Below, piece by piece: positions 35,181 to 44,707 of a stretch of 64,000 nt of DNA. The translations under genes and the position numbers were made by a program. The stretch is from assembly GCA_016200915.1 (NCBI GenBank), contig JACQDV010000023.1, forward strand, positions 56,035 through 120,034, given 5' to 3'. Numbering within the stretch: the stretch's first letter is position 1; each line of letters starts with the position of its first letter. This DNA is from Sphingobacteriales bacterium (lineage in GTDB: Bacteria > Bacteroidota > Bacteroidia > Chitinophagales > Chitinophagaceae). The notes beneath the pieces were generated by a model. The model ran no database searches. It saw only the letters and a list, made by a program, of their open reading frames with translations, and was not told the DNA's origin.

Positions 35181-37412
35181 ATGGCCGAACCTGTTGAAAT
35201 AGCGAAATACAACCTCACCGGAGATCAGGAAAAAAAGGAAATCCTGCGTCAGTACCGTTCCCTTTTACGGGCTTTAAAATCCAAACTTAAGCCCGGCGAT
35301 AAGGAACTCATACGTACTGCCTTTGAAATGGCGGCAGATGCCCATAAAACCATGCGTCGTAAAAGCGGGGAACCTTATATCACCCATCCTTTGGCGGTGG
35401 CCATGATTTGTGTGGAGGAGATTGGTTTAGGTATTCGCTCCACCATTTGTGCTCTTTTGCATGACACGGTTGAAGACACTGATGTTACCCTGGAAGATGT
35501 TGAAAGAGAGTTTGGGTCCGAGATTGCCCGTATTATCGATGGGCTTACTAAAATCTCCAATGTTGTTGATGCCAATACTACCCAACAAGCAGAGAATTTT
35601 AAAAAAATATTACTGACGCTGACAGATGACCCAAGAGTTATTTTAATTAAACTGGCTGATCGTCTTCATAACATGCGTACGCTGGACAGCATGAAAGTGG
35701 AGAAGCAGTTGAAAATTTCTTCTGAAACTGTTTATGTGTATGCTCCATTGGCTCATCGCATGGGTTTGTATAATATTAAGACAGAGATGGAAGACCTTGC
35801 CATGAAATACCTGGAGCCGGAGGCGTATCGTGAGATTGCACAAAAACTGGCAGAAACAAGAAGGGAAAGAACAAGGTTCATCAACGAATTTATCCGGCCT
35901 ATCAAAGAAAAACTGGAGCAGGGTAATTTCAACTTTGAAATTTATGGCCGTCCAAAAAGCATTCACTCCATCTGGAATAAAATAAAAAAGAAAGCTGTTT
36001 CTTTTGAAGAAGTGTACGATTTGTTTGCCATTCGTATCATACTCAATTCTCCGCCGGAAAAAGAAAAAGAAGATTGCTGGAAAGTTTATTCCATGATCAC
36101 AGATGAATACAATCCTTCGCCTGAACGCTTACGTGACTGGTTAAGTAATCCCAAAGCCAATGGTTATGAAGCATTGCATACAACGGTGATGGGTCCGCAG
36201 GGTAAATGGGTGGAAGTGCAGATACGTACCAAGCGTATGAATGAAATTGCTGAAAAAGGTTTGGCAGCTCACTGGAAATATAAAGAAGGTTCCGGTGAAG
36301 AGGGAAGATTTGAACAATGGTTCCAGCAAATAAGGGAAGCATTAAACAACCACGAATCTAATTCACTTGATTTTTTACAGGACTTTAAAACATCTTTTCT
36401 TACAGAAGAGATTTATGTATATACTCCAAGAGGTGATGTAAAGATGTTACCAACCGGGGCTACTGCATTGGACTTTGCTTTCTCCGTTCACAGTATGGTG
36501 GGAAGTAAATGTATAGGTGCAAAGGTGAATCATAAGCTGGTACCCATTGGTCATAAGCTGAGGAGTGGTGACCAGATCGAAATCATTACTTCTGCCAAAC
36601 AAAAACCAACAGAAGATTGGTTGAACCTGGTTGTTACAGCCAAAGCCAAAACAAAAATTAAAGACGCACTTAAAGAGGAGAAAAGAAAGATTGCAGATGA
36701 AGGAAAATATCTGCTCCAGCGTAAACTGGAACAATTAGGTGTAGCTTTTAACCAGCATAACATTGATGAACTGGTAACTCATTATAAATTACCATCCCCG
36801 CTGGAGTTTTATTATAAGATCGCTATTAAAACGATTGATCTTAAAGACCTGAAAGATTTCCAGGTAATGGGTGATAAAATTGTTCCTCCAAAGCCAGTTA
36901 AGCTTGAACCAAAAGAAGAAGAAACATTAAAGTCGGGCAATAAGAAAGATGCTGAACTGATCATCTTTGGAGAAAGCAGTGATAAGATTGTATATAATCT
37001 TGCTGCTTGTTGCAAGCCCATTCCCGGTGATGATGTGTTTGGTTTTGTTACAACGGGCAAAGGCTTGACAATTCACAGAACTAACTGTCCTAATGCAGCA
37101 AAACTTTTAGCAAACTATGGACACCGTGTGGTAAAAACAAAATGGGTTAAAAACAAAGAGATTTCCTTCCTTACCGTTATTAAAATAAAAGGATTAGATG
37201 ATGTGGGGGTGGTTAGCAAAATCACCAATCTCATTTCTGCAGAGCTTCGTATTAATATTAGTGCCATTACAATCGAAGCAAAAGAAGGTGTGTTTGAAGG
37301 AAATATTAAACTTTTTGTTCATGACAAGGATGAACTGGAAAATCTCGTAAATCGTCTCAAGTCATTACCGGGTATTGAATCTGTTGACCGGTATGATACT
37401 GAAAATGCATAA
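35181..37412 (+). CDS. spoT: Bifunctional (p)ppGpp synthetase/hydrolase
   Basis: 743-aa RelA/SpoT enzyme of the stringent response, making and destroying (p)ppGpp. Seen in order: HD hydrolase domain (about residues 50-200; YITHPLAVAM, LLHDTVEDT), synthetase domain (about 240-370; IYGRPKSIHSIWNK, VYDLFAIRII), TGS domain (about 410-470; YVYTPRGDVKMLPTGATALDF), the helical linker, a zinc-finger-like segment (AACCKPIPGDD) and a C-terminal ACT domain (about 665-740). The hydrolase core (HD pair present) looks intact, so the protein should be bifunctional. Monocistronic. Confidence 0.95.
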   Translation: MAEPVEIAKYNLTGDQEKKEILRQYRSLLRALKSKLKPGDKELIRTAFEMAADAHKTMRRKSGEPYITHPLAVAMICVEEIGLGIRSTICALLHDTVEDTDVTLEDVEREFGSEIARIIDGLTKISNVVDANTTQQAENFKKILLTLTDDPRVILIKLADRLHNMRTLDSMKVEKQLKISSETVYVYAPLAHRMGLYNIKTEMEDLAMKYLEPEAYREIAQKLAETRRERTRFINEFIRPIKEKLEQGNFNFEIYGRPKSIHSIWNKIKKKAVSFEEVYDLFAIRIILNSPPEKEKEDCWKVYSMITDEYNPSPERLRDWLSNPKANGYEALHTTVMGPQGKWVEVQIRTKRMNEIAEKGLAAHWKYKEGSGEEGRFEQWFQQIREALNNHESNSLDFLQDFKTSFLTEEIYVYTPRGDVKMLPTGATALDFAFSVHSMVGSKCIGAKVNHKLVPIGHKLRSGDQIEIITSAKQKPTEDWLNLVVTAKAKTKIKDALKEEKRKIADEGKYLLQRKLEQLGVAFNQHNIDELVTHYKLPSPLEFYYKIAIKTIDLKDLKDFQVMGDKIVPPKPVKLEPKEEETLKSGNKKDAELIIFGESSDKIVYNLAACCKPIPGDDVFGFVTTGKGLTIHRTNCPNAAKLLANYGHRVVKTKWVKNKEISFLTVIKIKGLDDVGVVSKITNLISAELRINISAITIEAKEGVFEGNIKLFVHDKDELENLVNRLKSLPGIESVDRYDTENA

Positions 37413-37493
37413 TACCCCATTCTGTGTCAGCGTTGTGTAAAATTATCCAGAGTGAGTTTGTTCAAATTGCCAACTTAGCCTAAATTTATCAGC

Positions 37494-37511
37494 CCGCATT
37501 ATAGAATGCGG
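37494..37511 (+). promoter_or_regulatory. Hairpin in the leader of the first TonB-dependent receptor
   Basis: CCGCATT/AATGCGG stem with an ATAG loop, 41 bases before the start and with no T run. A post-transcriptional role is possible but only inferred. Confidence 0.3.
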
Positions 37512-37552
37512 TAAACAATCAACAGCTTTCTTGACTAAAAACTGACAACATT

Positions 37553-40378
37553 ATGAGATTATTGAAAAAGCATTTTTTAATGCTGCTATTATTTATAGCA
37601 CCATTAGCAGCAATGGCACAATTATCTGTTTCCGGAACGGTAACAGATGCCAGCAACAACCCATTATCAGGAGTTTCTGTAAAAATCAGGAACAGTAACG
37701 CTGGAACTTCTACCGATGCAGAAGGTAAATTTTCGATCAACATTCCAGGTAACAGGGCAGTATTAGAATTCTCCTATGTAGGATTTACTACCCAATCAGT
37801 AACCATTGCTAACTCAACCAGTAGTTTGGCAATAAAATTAGTTGCTGTTAACAGTAACCTGGATGAAATCATTGTTACTGGTAGCCGTGCATTACCCCGT
37901 TCATCCGCAACCACTCCTTTGCCGGTTGATAACCTTGATGTAAGTGTTTTAAAAACAACCGGGCAAACTACTTTTGACAAAGCACTCCAATACCGGGTGC
38001 CGTCTTTTAACACAGTTAATACCCCTGTTAACGATGCCACTACATTATTAGATCCATACGAGATCAGAAATCTTGGTCCAAGCCGCACATTGATTCTTAT
38101 CAATGGCAAAAGAAAAAACCTGAGTTCATTATTGTATGTGCAGTTTTCACCTGGCCGTGGTGAAACTGGCGCAGACCTCTCTGCTATCCCCACAGATGCA
38201 ATTAAAAGAGTAGAGATCCTTCGTGATGGTGCTTCTGCGCAATACGGTTCTGATGCTATTGCAGGTGTTATGAACGTAATTTTAAAAGACAGGTTCCAGT
38301 ATGGTTCGCTCACTTTAAAAGGTGGTGTAACCGGCAAGGGTGATGGTGGAACTTACGGTATTGCCTATAATGGCGGTGCTAATATTTCAAGCAGAGGATT
38401 TATTAATTATACCGTTGATTTTAGTCAGCAGAATAATGCAGTTCGTTCTGGTATTATACACAGGCCAACTGAAAAATATATTTTTGGAGGTGACCCGTCT
38501 ACTGATGCAGCAATTGATGCTTATCTGACTAAATATCCAAATGCCAATAACACCAATGGTACTGGTGAAATAACTGCTGCTAAATTCAATTATAATTTAG
38601 GTATTCCTATTGGTGAAAACGGAATGTTTTACAGTAATGCCGGTCTCGTTGCAAAAAAAGCCATCAGTAATGCCAATTTCCGAACACCTTACTGGAGAAC
38701 AGATGCGGGTTTACTGCACAACAGAATTCCAGGTGCTCCCAATTATACCGGTGGCAATGATCCTTTGTATGAGGGATATATTGGATACCGCCCAAGTTTT
38801 GAAGGAGATCTTTTGGATTACAACGCAACTTTTGGTGTTAAATCTGAAAAAAATGGATGGAAACATGATGTAAGTTTCACCATGGGAGGCAACCAGCAGT
38901 TATATACTGTTGAAAATACCGTGAACCGTTCATTGGGAACAGCCAGCCCTACCGCATTTAAACCAGGCGGTTTCCGTTTTACCAATTTAATTGGTAACTA
39001 CGATGTATCCAAATCACTTACCGATAATTTCAGTTTAGCATTTGGTACAGAGATAAGGAATGAAACATATAAGATTATTTCCGGTGACACAGCTTCTTAT
39101 TCTAAAGAAGGAGCTAACTCATTCCCTGGTATCCGTGCTGAAAATGCCTCTACCAACAGCCGTTTTAACTTTGGTGCTTATGTAGATGCAAGCTGGGATA
39201 TAACAAAAGATTTCTTATTAAACGGAGCATTCAGAACTGAAAAGTACAGTGACTTTGGTAATGCTTCTGTTTGGAAAGTATCTACCCGTTATAAAACACC
39301 CGATAATAAGTTTGTAATTCGTGGTTCTGCTTCAACGGGTTTCCGTGCACCAACCCTGCATCAAATTTATGCTCAATCAACACAAGCATCTTTTGTACAG
39401 GGAACAATTCAACTCTCCGGTTTATTTAATAACAGGAGTAAGCAGGCTTTCTTATTAGGTGTTCCAAGATTGAAGCCTGAAAAATCTGATAACTATACTG
39501 TTGGTATTGGATTTAACCCCAATAAGAATATAAGTTTAACGGTAGATTATTATAATATTACTATTAAAGACAGAATAGTTTATAGCTCTTCAATTTCAAC
39601 AGACGATCCAAGTACCCAGTTATATCAAATTCTTCAGGCAGCCGGTGTAGTACAGGCTAACTTCTTTATTAATGGTATTAAAACAAGAACCAGTGGTATT
39701 GATTACGTTGCCAGCTACCGCAATATTCCTTTGGGTAAAGCAAAACTGGGTATTAATGTTGCCGGTAATGTAACTATATCTAATGAAATTTTGGGTAGTC
39801 CTAATAACCCTAAAGCCATTAGCGATGCCGGTGGAGATATTCTTAGTGCACAAATCAGGTCTTTATTAACTGAAAGTCGCCCAAAATATAAAACAGTACT
39901 TGGGTTAGACTTAAATGTTGAGAAATGGAGTTTTAATATTACCAATACACTATTTGGTACAACTAAATTCCAGGATCTCGATAATGGGGATAAATATAGA
40001 AACCTATCATCATTAGCTAATGATGCAAGTTTGCTTTTGAACCCTGACCCAGGTAATTCAGCAAATAGCCGTAACGTTATGAATGATATCCGTCAGAAAT
40101 TTAAGACAGCTGTTGTTACTGACTTGAATATTGGCTATGATATTACGAGTAAGGTATCAGCATCTGTGACGATTAATAACATTTTTAATGTTCTTCCTAA
40201 GTGGAACTTAGAATCTTTAAATAGCAATGGGCAAAAAATTCTGGGTAACGCTACAGCCAAGGATTATTTGGAAGGATTATTAAGTTTCAGCGGCCGCTAC
40301 CGCATTTTAGGATATAATGGTTCACAGTTTAGTCAATTGGGCACTATCTTTAATGCTTCAGTAACTTTCAAATTTTAA
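37553..40378 (+). CDS. TonB-dependent outer-membrane receptor with regulatory-like N-terminal domain
   Basis: 941-aa outer-membrane beta-barrel receptor energised by TonB. Seen: a signal peptide (to about residue 22, AMAQ), a CarboxypepD_reg-like beta-sandwich domain (residues about 25-105; VSGTVTDASNNPLSGVSVK), a TonB-box-like segment DEIIVTGSR, a plug domain (RTLILINGKRKN, ILRDGASAQYGSDAIAGV) and a barrel ending in a C-terminal aromatic FKF. No SusD partner is adjacent, so it is not a classical polysaccharide SusCD pair and the substrate is unknown. The leader contains a CCGCATT/AATGCGG hairpin (37494-37511). Confidence 0.9.
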   Translation: MRLLKKHFLMLLLFIAPLAAMAQLSVSGTVTDASNNPLSGVSVKIRNSNAGTSTDAEGKFSINIPGNRAVLEFSYVGFTTQSVTIANSTSSLAIKLVAVNSNLDEIIVTGSRALPRSSATTPLPVDNLDVSVLKTTGQTTFDKALQYRVPSFNTVNTPVNDATTLLDPYEIRNLGPSRTLILINGKRKNLSSLLYVQFSPGRGETGADLSAIPTDAIKRVEILRDGASAQYGSDAIAGVMNVILKDRFQYGSLTLKGGVTGKGDGGTYGIAYNGGANISSRGFINYTVDFSQQNNAVRSGIIHRPTEKYIFGGDPSTDAAIDAYLTKYPNANNTNGTGEITAAKFNYNLGIPIGENGMFYSNAGLVAKKAISNANFRTPYWRTDAGLLHNRIPGAPNYTGGNDPLYEGYIGYRPSFEGDLLDYNATFGVKSEKNGWKHDVSFTMGGNQQLYTVENTVNRSLGTASPTAFKPGGFRFTNLIGNYDVSKSLTDNFSLAFGTEIRNETYKIISGDTASYSKEGANSFPGIRAENASTNSRFNFGAYVDASWDITKDFLLNGAFRTEKYSDFGNASVWKVSTRYKTPDNKFVIRGSASTGFRAPTLHQIYAQSTQASFVQGTIQLSGLFNNRSKQAFLLGVPRLKPEKSDNYTVGIGFNPNKNISLTVDYYNITIKDRIVYSSSISTDDPSTQLYQILQAAGVVQANFFINGIKTRTSGIDYVASYRNIPLGKAKLGINVAGNVTISNEILGSPNNPKAISDAGGDILSAQIRSLLTESRPKYKTVLGLDLNVEKWSFNITNTLFGTTKFQDLDNGDKYRNLSSLANDASLLLNPDPGNSANSRNVMNDIRQKFKTAVVTDLNIGYDITSKVSASVTINNIFNVLPKWNLESLNSNGQKILGNATAKDYLEGLLSFSGRYRILGYNGSQFSQLGTIFNASVTFKF

Positions 40379-40391
40379 AACACTTTTATAT

Positions 40392-40433
40392 CAAAATAAA
40401 AAGGGTGCAAAATTTTGCACCCTTTTTATTTTG
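40392..40433. terminator. 42-base perfect palindrome, probable bidirectional terminator
   Basis: Perfect inverted repeat with a 21-bp arm beginning CAAAATAAAAAGGGTGC; no spacer. It has A/T runs on both sides, so it can act on either strand, here after the first TonB-dependent receptor. Confidence 0.8.
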
Positions 40434-40593
40434 TAAACGATTTGTCATTTGCCCTTTAAATTTTTTTTGAATGCAGGAGGATGCCCTATATTTATTTTTT
40501 ATTTGGTGCACCATCCATGAGAAACTAACCAACGTATGCTTCCAGTTGAAGAATAACATTCTTTCAATTCTTTCTATTACCAAAGTTTAATTT

Positions 40594-41139
40594 ATGAGAC
40601 AATTAAAGCAATTGACTGTTTTTTTTATGGCATTGCTGTGCTCCACAACATTATTGGCACAGAAACAAACTGTAACCGGAAAAGTAACCGATGCAAAAGG
40701 TGATCCGCTCGCCGGTGTTTCGGTTAATATTAAAGGTTCCAATGCAGGTACATCCACCGATAATAATGGCATGTTCAGCATACAGGCAGACGGTAAAGAT
40801 GTACTTGAGTTTAGTATTGTAGGTTATCAATCTCAAAAAATAAATATTAATGGCAAGTCAACCATTAACGTTTCACTTCAGCCGGTACAAACCGAATTAA
40901 GTGAAGTAGTATTTGTAGGCACCCGTGGCGGCGGCAGGGCAAAATTAGAAACAGCCGTTCCGGTAGATATAATCAGGATTAATCAAATAGGATTACTTAC
41001 AGCTAAAACAGATTTAACTTCTGTATTAAATATTGCCGCTCCTTCTTTCAACTATAACAAACAAACCGGGGCCGATGGTGCAGATCATATTGATGTGGGT
41101 ACATTACGTGGTCTTACACCTGATCTACATTGGTATTGA
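40594..41139 (+). CDS. TonB-dependent receptor, N-terminal fragment (frameshifted)
   Basis: 181 codons: signal peptide (MRQLKQLTVFFMALLCSTTLL), CarboxypepD_reg-like domain (VTGKVTDAKGDPLAGVSVN) and the start of the plug domain (PVDIIRINQIG ... GTLRGLTPD), then an abrupt LHWY and stop. The other reading frame resumes at 41130 with LVLINGKRRH, exactly where the intact first receptor has TLILINGKRKN. A one-base loss between about 41124 and 41129 explains it: restoring one base gives TPD-x-TLVLINGK. It is a broken gene or a sequencing error, and as read it would give no receptor. Confidence 0.8.
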   Translation: MRQLKQLTVFFMALLCSTTLLAQKQTVTGKVTDAKGDPLAGVSVNIKGSNAGTSTDNNGMFSIQADGKDVLEFSIVGYQSQKININGKSTINVSLQPVQTELSEVVFVGTRGGGRAKLETAVPVDIIRINQIGLLTAKTDLTSVLNIAAPSFNYNKQTGADGADHIDVGTLRGLTPDLHWY

Positions 41140-43442
41140 TTAACGGGAAACGCCGTCATCCAACAGCTTTTGTTGGTTTGTTTGGTACACGTGGCCGTGG
41201 TAGTTCCGGTGTGGATATGAATGGATTTCCGCAGGCGTCTGTTGACCGCCTGGAAATATTAAGAGATGGTGCTTCTGCTCAATACGGTTCTGATGCGATA
41301 GCCGGTGTAATCAATATCATCCTTAAAAAAGATGTGAATCACCTTTCTGTAAATGCAGGATGGAGTGGTTACTGGGATACAAAATTTAATGCCCGAAAAT
41401 TCAATGCAGGCAATCAGTATTACGCTGCAGGCCCCATTGATGGTAATACTTTTACTTTTTCTTTAAATAATGGAAACAAACTGGGTAATAATGGTGGTTT
41501 TATCAATTATTCATTCAATTTTTTAAACCAGGGTAAAACATATCGCCAGGCTGATACAACCAATTGGGCTACCAATAAAAATTCTTTGCAATACATTAAT
41601 AGCAGCCGCAGGGCATTTGGTGATGCGTCTTTAACTACTGCAGGTGGAATTTATAATTTAGAAGTTCCATTTAATGAAAGCAAGAATACAAGCTTCTATT
41701 CTTTTGGCGGGTATAACTATAAATCATCAGATGCCTTTGCTTATACACGTAACTGGAGTGCCAAACCTGAACGTTTTCCGGTGAATGCACAAGGCAATTT
41801 GATAATGGTTCCATCTATTATGCGTACAGCTAATGATGGAGAAATTTATTATAACCCGCATATTCAAACCCATATTACCGATGCGGCTTTTGCTGCAGGT
41901 GTAAAAGGTAAAATGACACATGACTGGACCTGGGATTTGAGTAATAATCTTGGTTATAACGATTTTCATTATTATGGTGATAAAACTTTTAATGCTTCTA
42001 TCATTGGTCAGTCTTCTCCTAACCATTTTGATGATGGTGGATTTAATCTTTTGCAAAACACATTGAACCTTGATTTTAATAAATCCATCAAAACAGTTGG
42101 TGAGGGATTGAACCTGGCCTTAGGTTCTGAGTTCAGGTATGAGCGATATACCATTTATTCAGGTGAGGATAAATCCTATAAAGGATATTCACCCAACGAG
42201 GTGTATTATCCTAATGTAGATGAAAACAGGCAACCAGCTTCCGGTTCACAGGGTTTCCCCGGTTTTAGTAATACAGATGCGGTAAAAGCTAATCGTAGCG
42301 TAATAGCAGGTTATGCAGATGCTGCTCTTGATGTAACCAAAACCTGGTTAGTAGATGGAGCCGTACGGGTGGAAAACTATTCTGATTTTGGATTTGTAAG
42401 TACTTTCAAACTGGCCTCCCGTGTTAAAGCAACCGATAACTTTAATATCCGTGGTTCAGTAAGCACCGGTTTCCGTGCACCATCACTGGCGCAGATTCAT
42501 TTCAGTAATACACTCACCTCATTTAGCAATGGACAGTTGGTACAGTCGCTGATTGCACCTAATACCAGTGGCATTGCAAAAGCTGCCGGTATTCCTCCTT
42601 TAAAAGAAGAAACTTCTTTCAACGCCAGTATCGGGTTTACATATAAACCAATTAAAGAGCTAACATTCACTATCGATGGTTATATGGTAAAAGTAAAAGA
42701 CAGGGTAGTATTATCAGGATTATTTTCAAAAGATGATGGTACGTTGAATCCAGCGTTTCTTTCCCAATTTCCTGCTGATGTATCCACTGCACAATTTTTT
42801 GCCAATGCAGTTAACACAACAAATTATGGTGTAGATATCGTGGCAGATTACAATACTAAATGGGAGAACAAATCTTTCCGGTTGTTATTAGCCGGTAATA
42901 TTCAAAGCATCACTATTGATGCTATTCATGTTCCTTCTGCTTTAAATGATACCAAACTTCATCAAAAAACATTTTACAGCGACAGGGAAGAATATTTCCT
43001 GAAAGCATCTGCTCCAAAAAGTAAATTTTCATTGGGGATAGATTATACAACTGGTAGTGTTGGATTTGGTGCACACTTTACTTCTTATGGAAAAATAGTG
43101 CTTACAGGTTTTGGAGATGGCTCGTCACCTGCCGGAGATAATCCAAACTATTCTGGTATTAATCCACAGGTTCCAAGCGATGCTGACCCAAGTGTATATG
43201 TGCCTGAAATTTTCAATTATAATCACAAGATCACAACCGATGTGTATGCTTCTTTCAAATTCAGTAAGAAAGTAACATTGTTTATTGGAGCTGATAACTT
43301 ATTTAATGTTCATCCAAATTTGGGCATTGTTCAATCTGCAAAAGGATATGGCTTAGATAATGAATCAGGTGGTCCATGGGATTCTGTGCAAATGGGCTTT
43401 AATGGTCGCCGTTTGTTTACCAAACTGTCACTTAACTTTTAA
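41130..43442 (+). CDS. TonB-dependent receptor, plug and barrel fragment (frameshifted)
   Basis: 770 codons in the frame after the apparent one-base loss; the listed TTG start is only the first usable codon and not a real start. Seen: plug-domain ILRDGASAQYGSDAIAGVI, then a long 22-strand-type barrel with Tyr/Asn-rich strands and a C-terminal KLSLNF. Together with the upstream fragment it would make about 950 aa, close to the neighbouring receptor. It is a paralogue of that receptor (shared GSVSTGFRAPS, ASAQYGSD). Substrate unknown. The exported SAM hydrolase follows after a terminator. Confidence 0.8.
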   Translation: MVLINGKRRHPTAFVGLFGTRGRGSSGVDMNGFPQASVDRLEILRDGASAQYGSDAIAGVINIILKKDVNHLSVNAGWSGYWDTKFNARKFNAGNQYYAAGPIDGNTFTFSLNNGNKLGNNGGFINYSFNFLNQGKTYRQADTTNWATNKNSLQYINSSRRAFGDASLTTAGGIYNLEVPFNESKNTSFYSFGGYNYKSSDAFAYTRNWSAKPERFPVNAQGNLIMVPSIMRTANDGEIYYNPHIQTHITDAAFAAGVKGKMTHDWTWDLSNNLGYNDFHYYGDKTFNASIIGQSSPNHFDDGGFNLLQNTLNLDFNKSIKTVGEGLNLALGSEFRYERYTIYSGEDKSYKGYSPNEVYYPNVDENRQPASGSQGFPGFSNTDAVKANRSVIAGYADAALDVTKTWLVDGAVRVENYSDFGFVSTFKLASRVKATDNFNIRGSVSTGFRAPSLAQIHFSNTLTSFSNGQLVQSLIAPNTSGIAKAAGIPPLKEETSFNASIGFTYKPIKELTFTIDGYMVKVKDRVVLSGLFSKDDGTLNPAFLSQFPADVSTAQFFANAVNTTNYGVDIVADYNTKWENKSFRLLLAGNIQSITIDAIHVPSALNDTKLHQKTFYSDREEYFLKASAPKSKFSLGIDYTTGSVGFGAHFTSYGKIVLTGFGDGSSPAGDNPNYSGINPQVPSDADPSVYVPEIFNYNHKITTDVYASFKFSKKVTLFIGADNLFNVHPNLGIVQSAKGYGLDNESGGPWDSVQMGFNGRRLFTKLSLNF

Positions 43443-43470
43443 TGATTAATTAAATATTCAACAATTAATA

Positions 43471-43498
43471 AAAATCCGGAACTCGTTTTCGGATTTTT
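43471..43498 (+). terminator. Terminator after the second TonB-dependent receptor
   Basis: AAAATCCG/CGGATTTT stem with an 11-nt loop, then T run; the T run overlaps the next promoter element. Confidence 0.7.
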
Positions 43499-43505
43499 AT
43501 TTTTG
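43498..43505 (+). promoter_or_regulatory. -7 promoter element for the SAM hydrolase gene (TATTTTTG)
   Basis: Exact TAnnTTTG match 16 bases before the ATG at 43522. Confidence 0.5.
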
Positions 43506-43521
43506 TACAAATAAAGTTTTT

Positions 43522-44436
43522 ATGAATAAACTTTTTAGTAAGGCATTAGTTGCTATCGTATTCATTTTTGTTTTTAATGCCGCAGATTCGCAGAATAAGA
43601 TTGTAGTATTTCAATCTGATTTTGGATTGAAAGATGGAGCAGTATCTGCCATGAAAGGTGTAGCAATGGGTGTATCACCCGATTTAAAATTATATGACCT
43701 TACACATGAAATACCGGCATTCAATATTTGGGAAGCAGCATATCGCCTGGAACAAACTGTTCCCTACTGGCCGGAAGGAACGGTGTTTGTTTCTGTAGTT
43801 GACCCTGGTGTGGGAACGGATAGAAAATCTGTAGTGCTAAAAACTAAAACAGGAAAATTTATTGTCACTCCCGATAATGGAACATTAACGCTAATAGCTC
43901 AATCGCAGGGAATAGCGGAGATAAGAGAGATTGATGAAGCTCTTAACCGCCGTAAAGGTTCACAGGGCTCTTATACATTTCATGGAAGAGATGTGTATGC
44001 TTATACAGCGGCAAGATTAGCAGCAGGTGCCATTACATTTGAACAGGTGGGAAAACAATTGCCGGATTCAGTAGTATCCATTCCTTATCAAAAAGCAACG
44101 ATAGAGGGAAATAAATTAAAAGGCAATATTTCTATCCTCGATGTACAATATGGAAATGTATGGACCAATATTCCGGCGGATTTATTTAAACAGTTGAATC
44201 CGACGTTTGGGGATACGTTACTAATAACTATTTTTCATTCAGGTAAAAAAGTTTATAATAGTAAAGCTCCCTACGCTGAAACTTTTGCGGCAGTACCAAC
44301 CGGCAAACCACTTTGCTACTTAAACAGCCTGATGCAATTATCATTAGCATTAAACATGGGAAATTTTGCAGCGAAATATAAGATTGCCAGTGGCAGTGAA
44401 TGGAGTTTGGAGGCGGTGTTAATTAAAAAGAAGTAA
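43522..44436 (+). CDS. Exported S-adenosylmethionine hydrolase (DUF62 family)
   Basis: 304 aa of the SAM hydroxide adenosyltransferase/fluorinase-chlorinase family, which splits SAM to adenosine and methionine. Seen: the start of the fold VFQSDFGLKDGAV, the catalytic Asp and Arg in VVDPGVGTDRKS spaced seven apart as in the family, the catalytic His region TFHGRDVYAY, and a C-terminal beta domain. Unusually it begins with a signal peptide (MNKLFSKALVAIVFIFVFNA, ADSQ), so the enzyme should act outside the cytosol, where SAM is not expected. It follows two TonB-dependent receptor genes. Family call is firm; the substrate in the periplasm is open. Confidence 0.85.
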   Translation: MNKLFSKALVAIVFIFVFNAADSQNKIVVFQSDFGLKDGAVSAMKGVAMGVSPDLKLYDLTHEIPAFNIWEAAYRLEQTVPYWPEGTVFVSVVDPGVGTDRKSVVLKTKTGKFIVTPDNGTLTLIAQSQGIAEIREIDEALNRRKGSQGSYTFHGRDVYAYTAARLAAGAITFEQVGKQLPDSVVSIPYQKATIEGNKLKGNISILDVQYGNVWTNIPADLFKQLNPTFGDTLLITIFHSGKKVYNSKAPYAETFAAVPTGKPLCYLNSLMQLSLALNMGNFAAKYKIASGSEWSLEAVLIKKK

Positions 44437-44660
44437 AAATTTTTTCTCGCAAAGGCGCTAAAACGCAACGTTTTTTTTCTTTGCGCCGTTGCTTCGTGGC
44501 GTGAAATAATATGCTCAATAAAGAACTAAACGTACAAGTGTGCGACGCAACCAAAGTTCAACTTACAATCGTAAGCTGATTACCCCAGCTACGCTAAAGC
44601 TTCGTTGGATAAAACAAAAAAAATCTATCCACACTCTATTCTTTTTTATTTTAAGGAACG
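44437..44660. repeat. Repeat-filled gap before purA
   Basis: Holds a CGCAAAGGCGCTAAAACGC...CTTTGCGCCGTTGC block (about 44454-44500) and an AAGTGTGCGACGCAACCAAAGTTCAA block (about 44535-44560). The core GCGACGCAAC recurs near 59512. No reading frame of note. Confidence 0.45.
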
Positions 44661-44672
44661 TATTGCTTGTCC

Positions 44673-44680
44673 TATTTTTG
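44673..44680 (+). promoter_or_regulatory. -7 promoter element for purA (TATTTTTG)
   Basis: Exact TAnnTTTG match 27 bases before the ATG. Confidence 0.5.
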
Positions 44681-44707
44681 CCACCTCTTACAACTTAATT
44701 AATACAA

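Noticed and set aside
37774..38337. 187-aa minus-strand frame in the first TonB-dependent receptor
   Set aside because: Antisense shadow of a well-supported receptor domain.
44629..44637. DnaA box (CTATCCACA) before purA
   Set aside because: A single one-mismatch site, expected by chance and not clustered.
44437..44707. Purine riboswitch before purA
   Set aside because: No purine-aptamer core could be found in the leader; the gap is repeat sequence with an ordinary -7 element.
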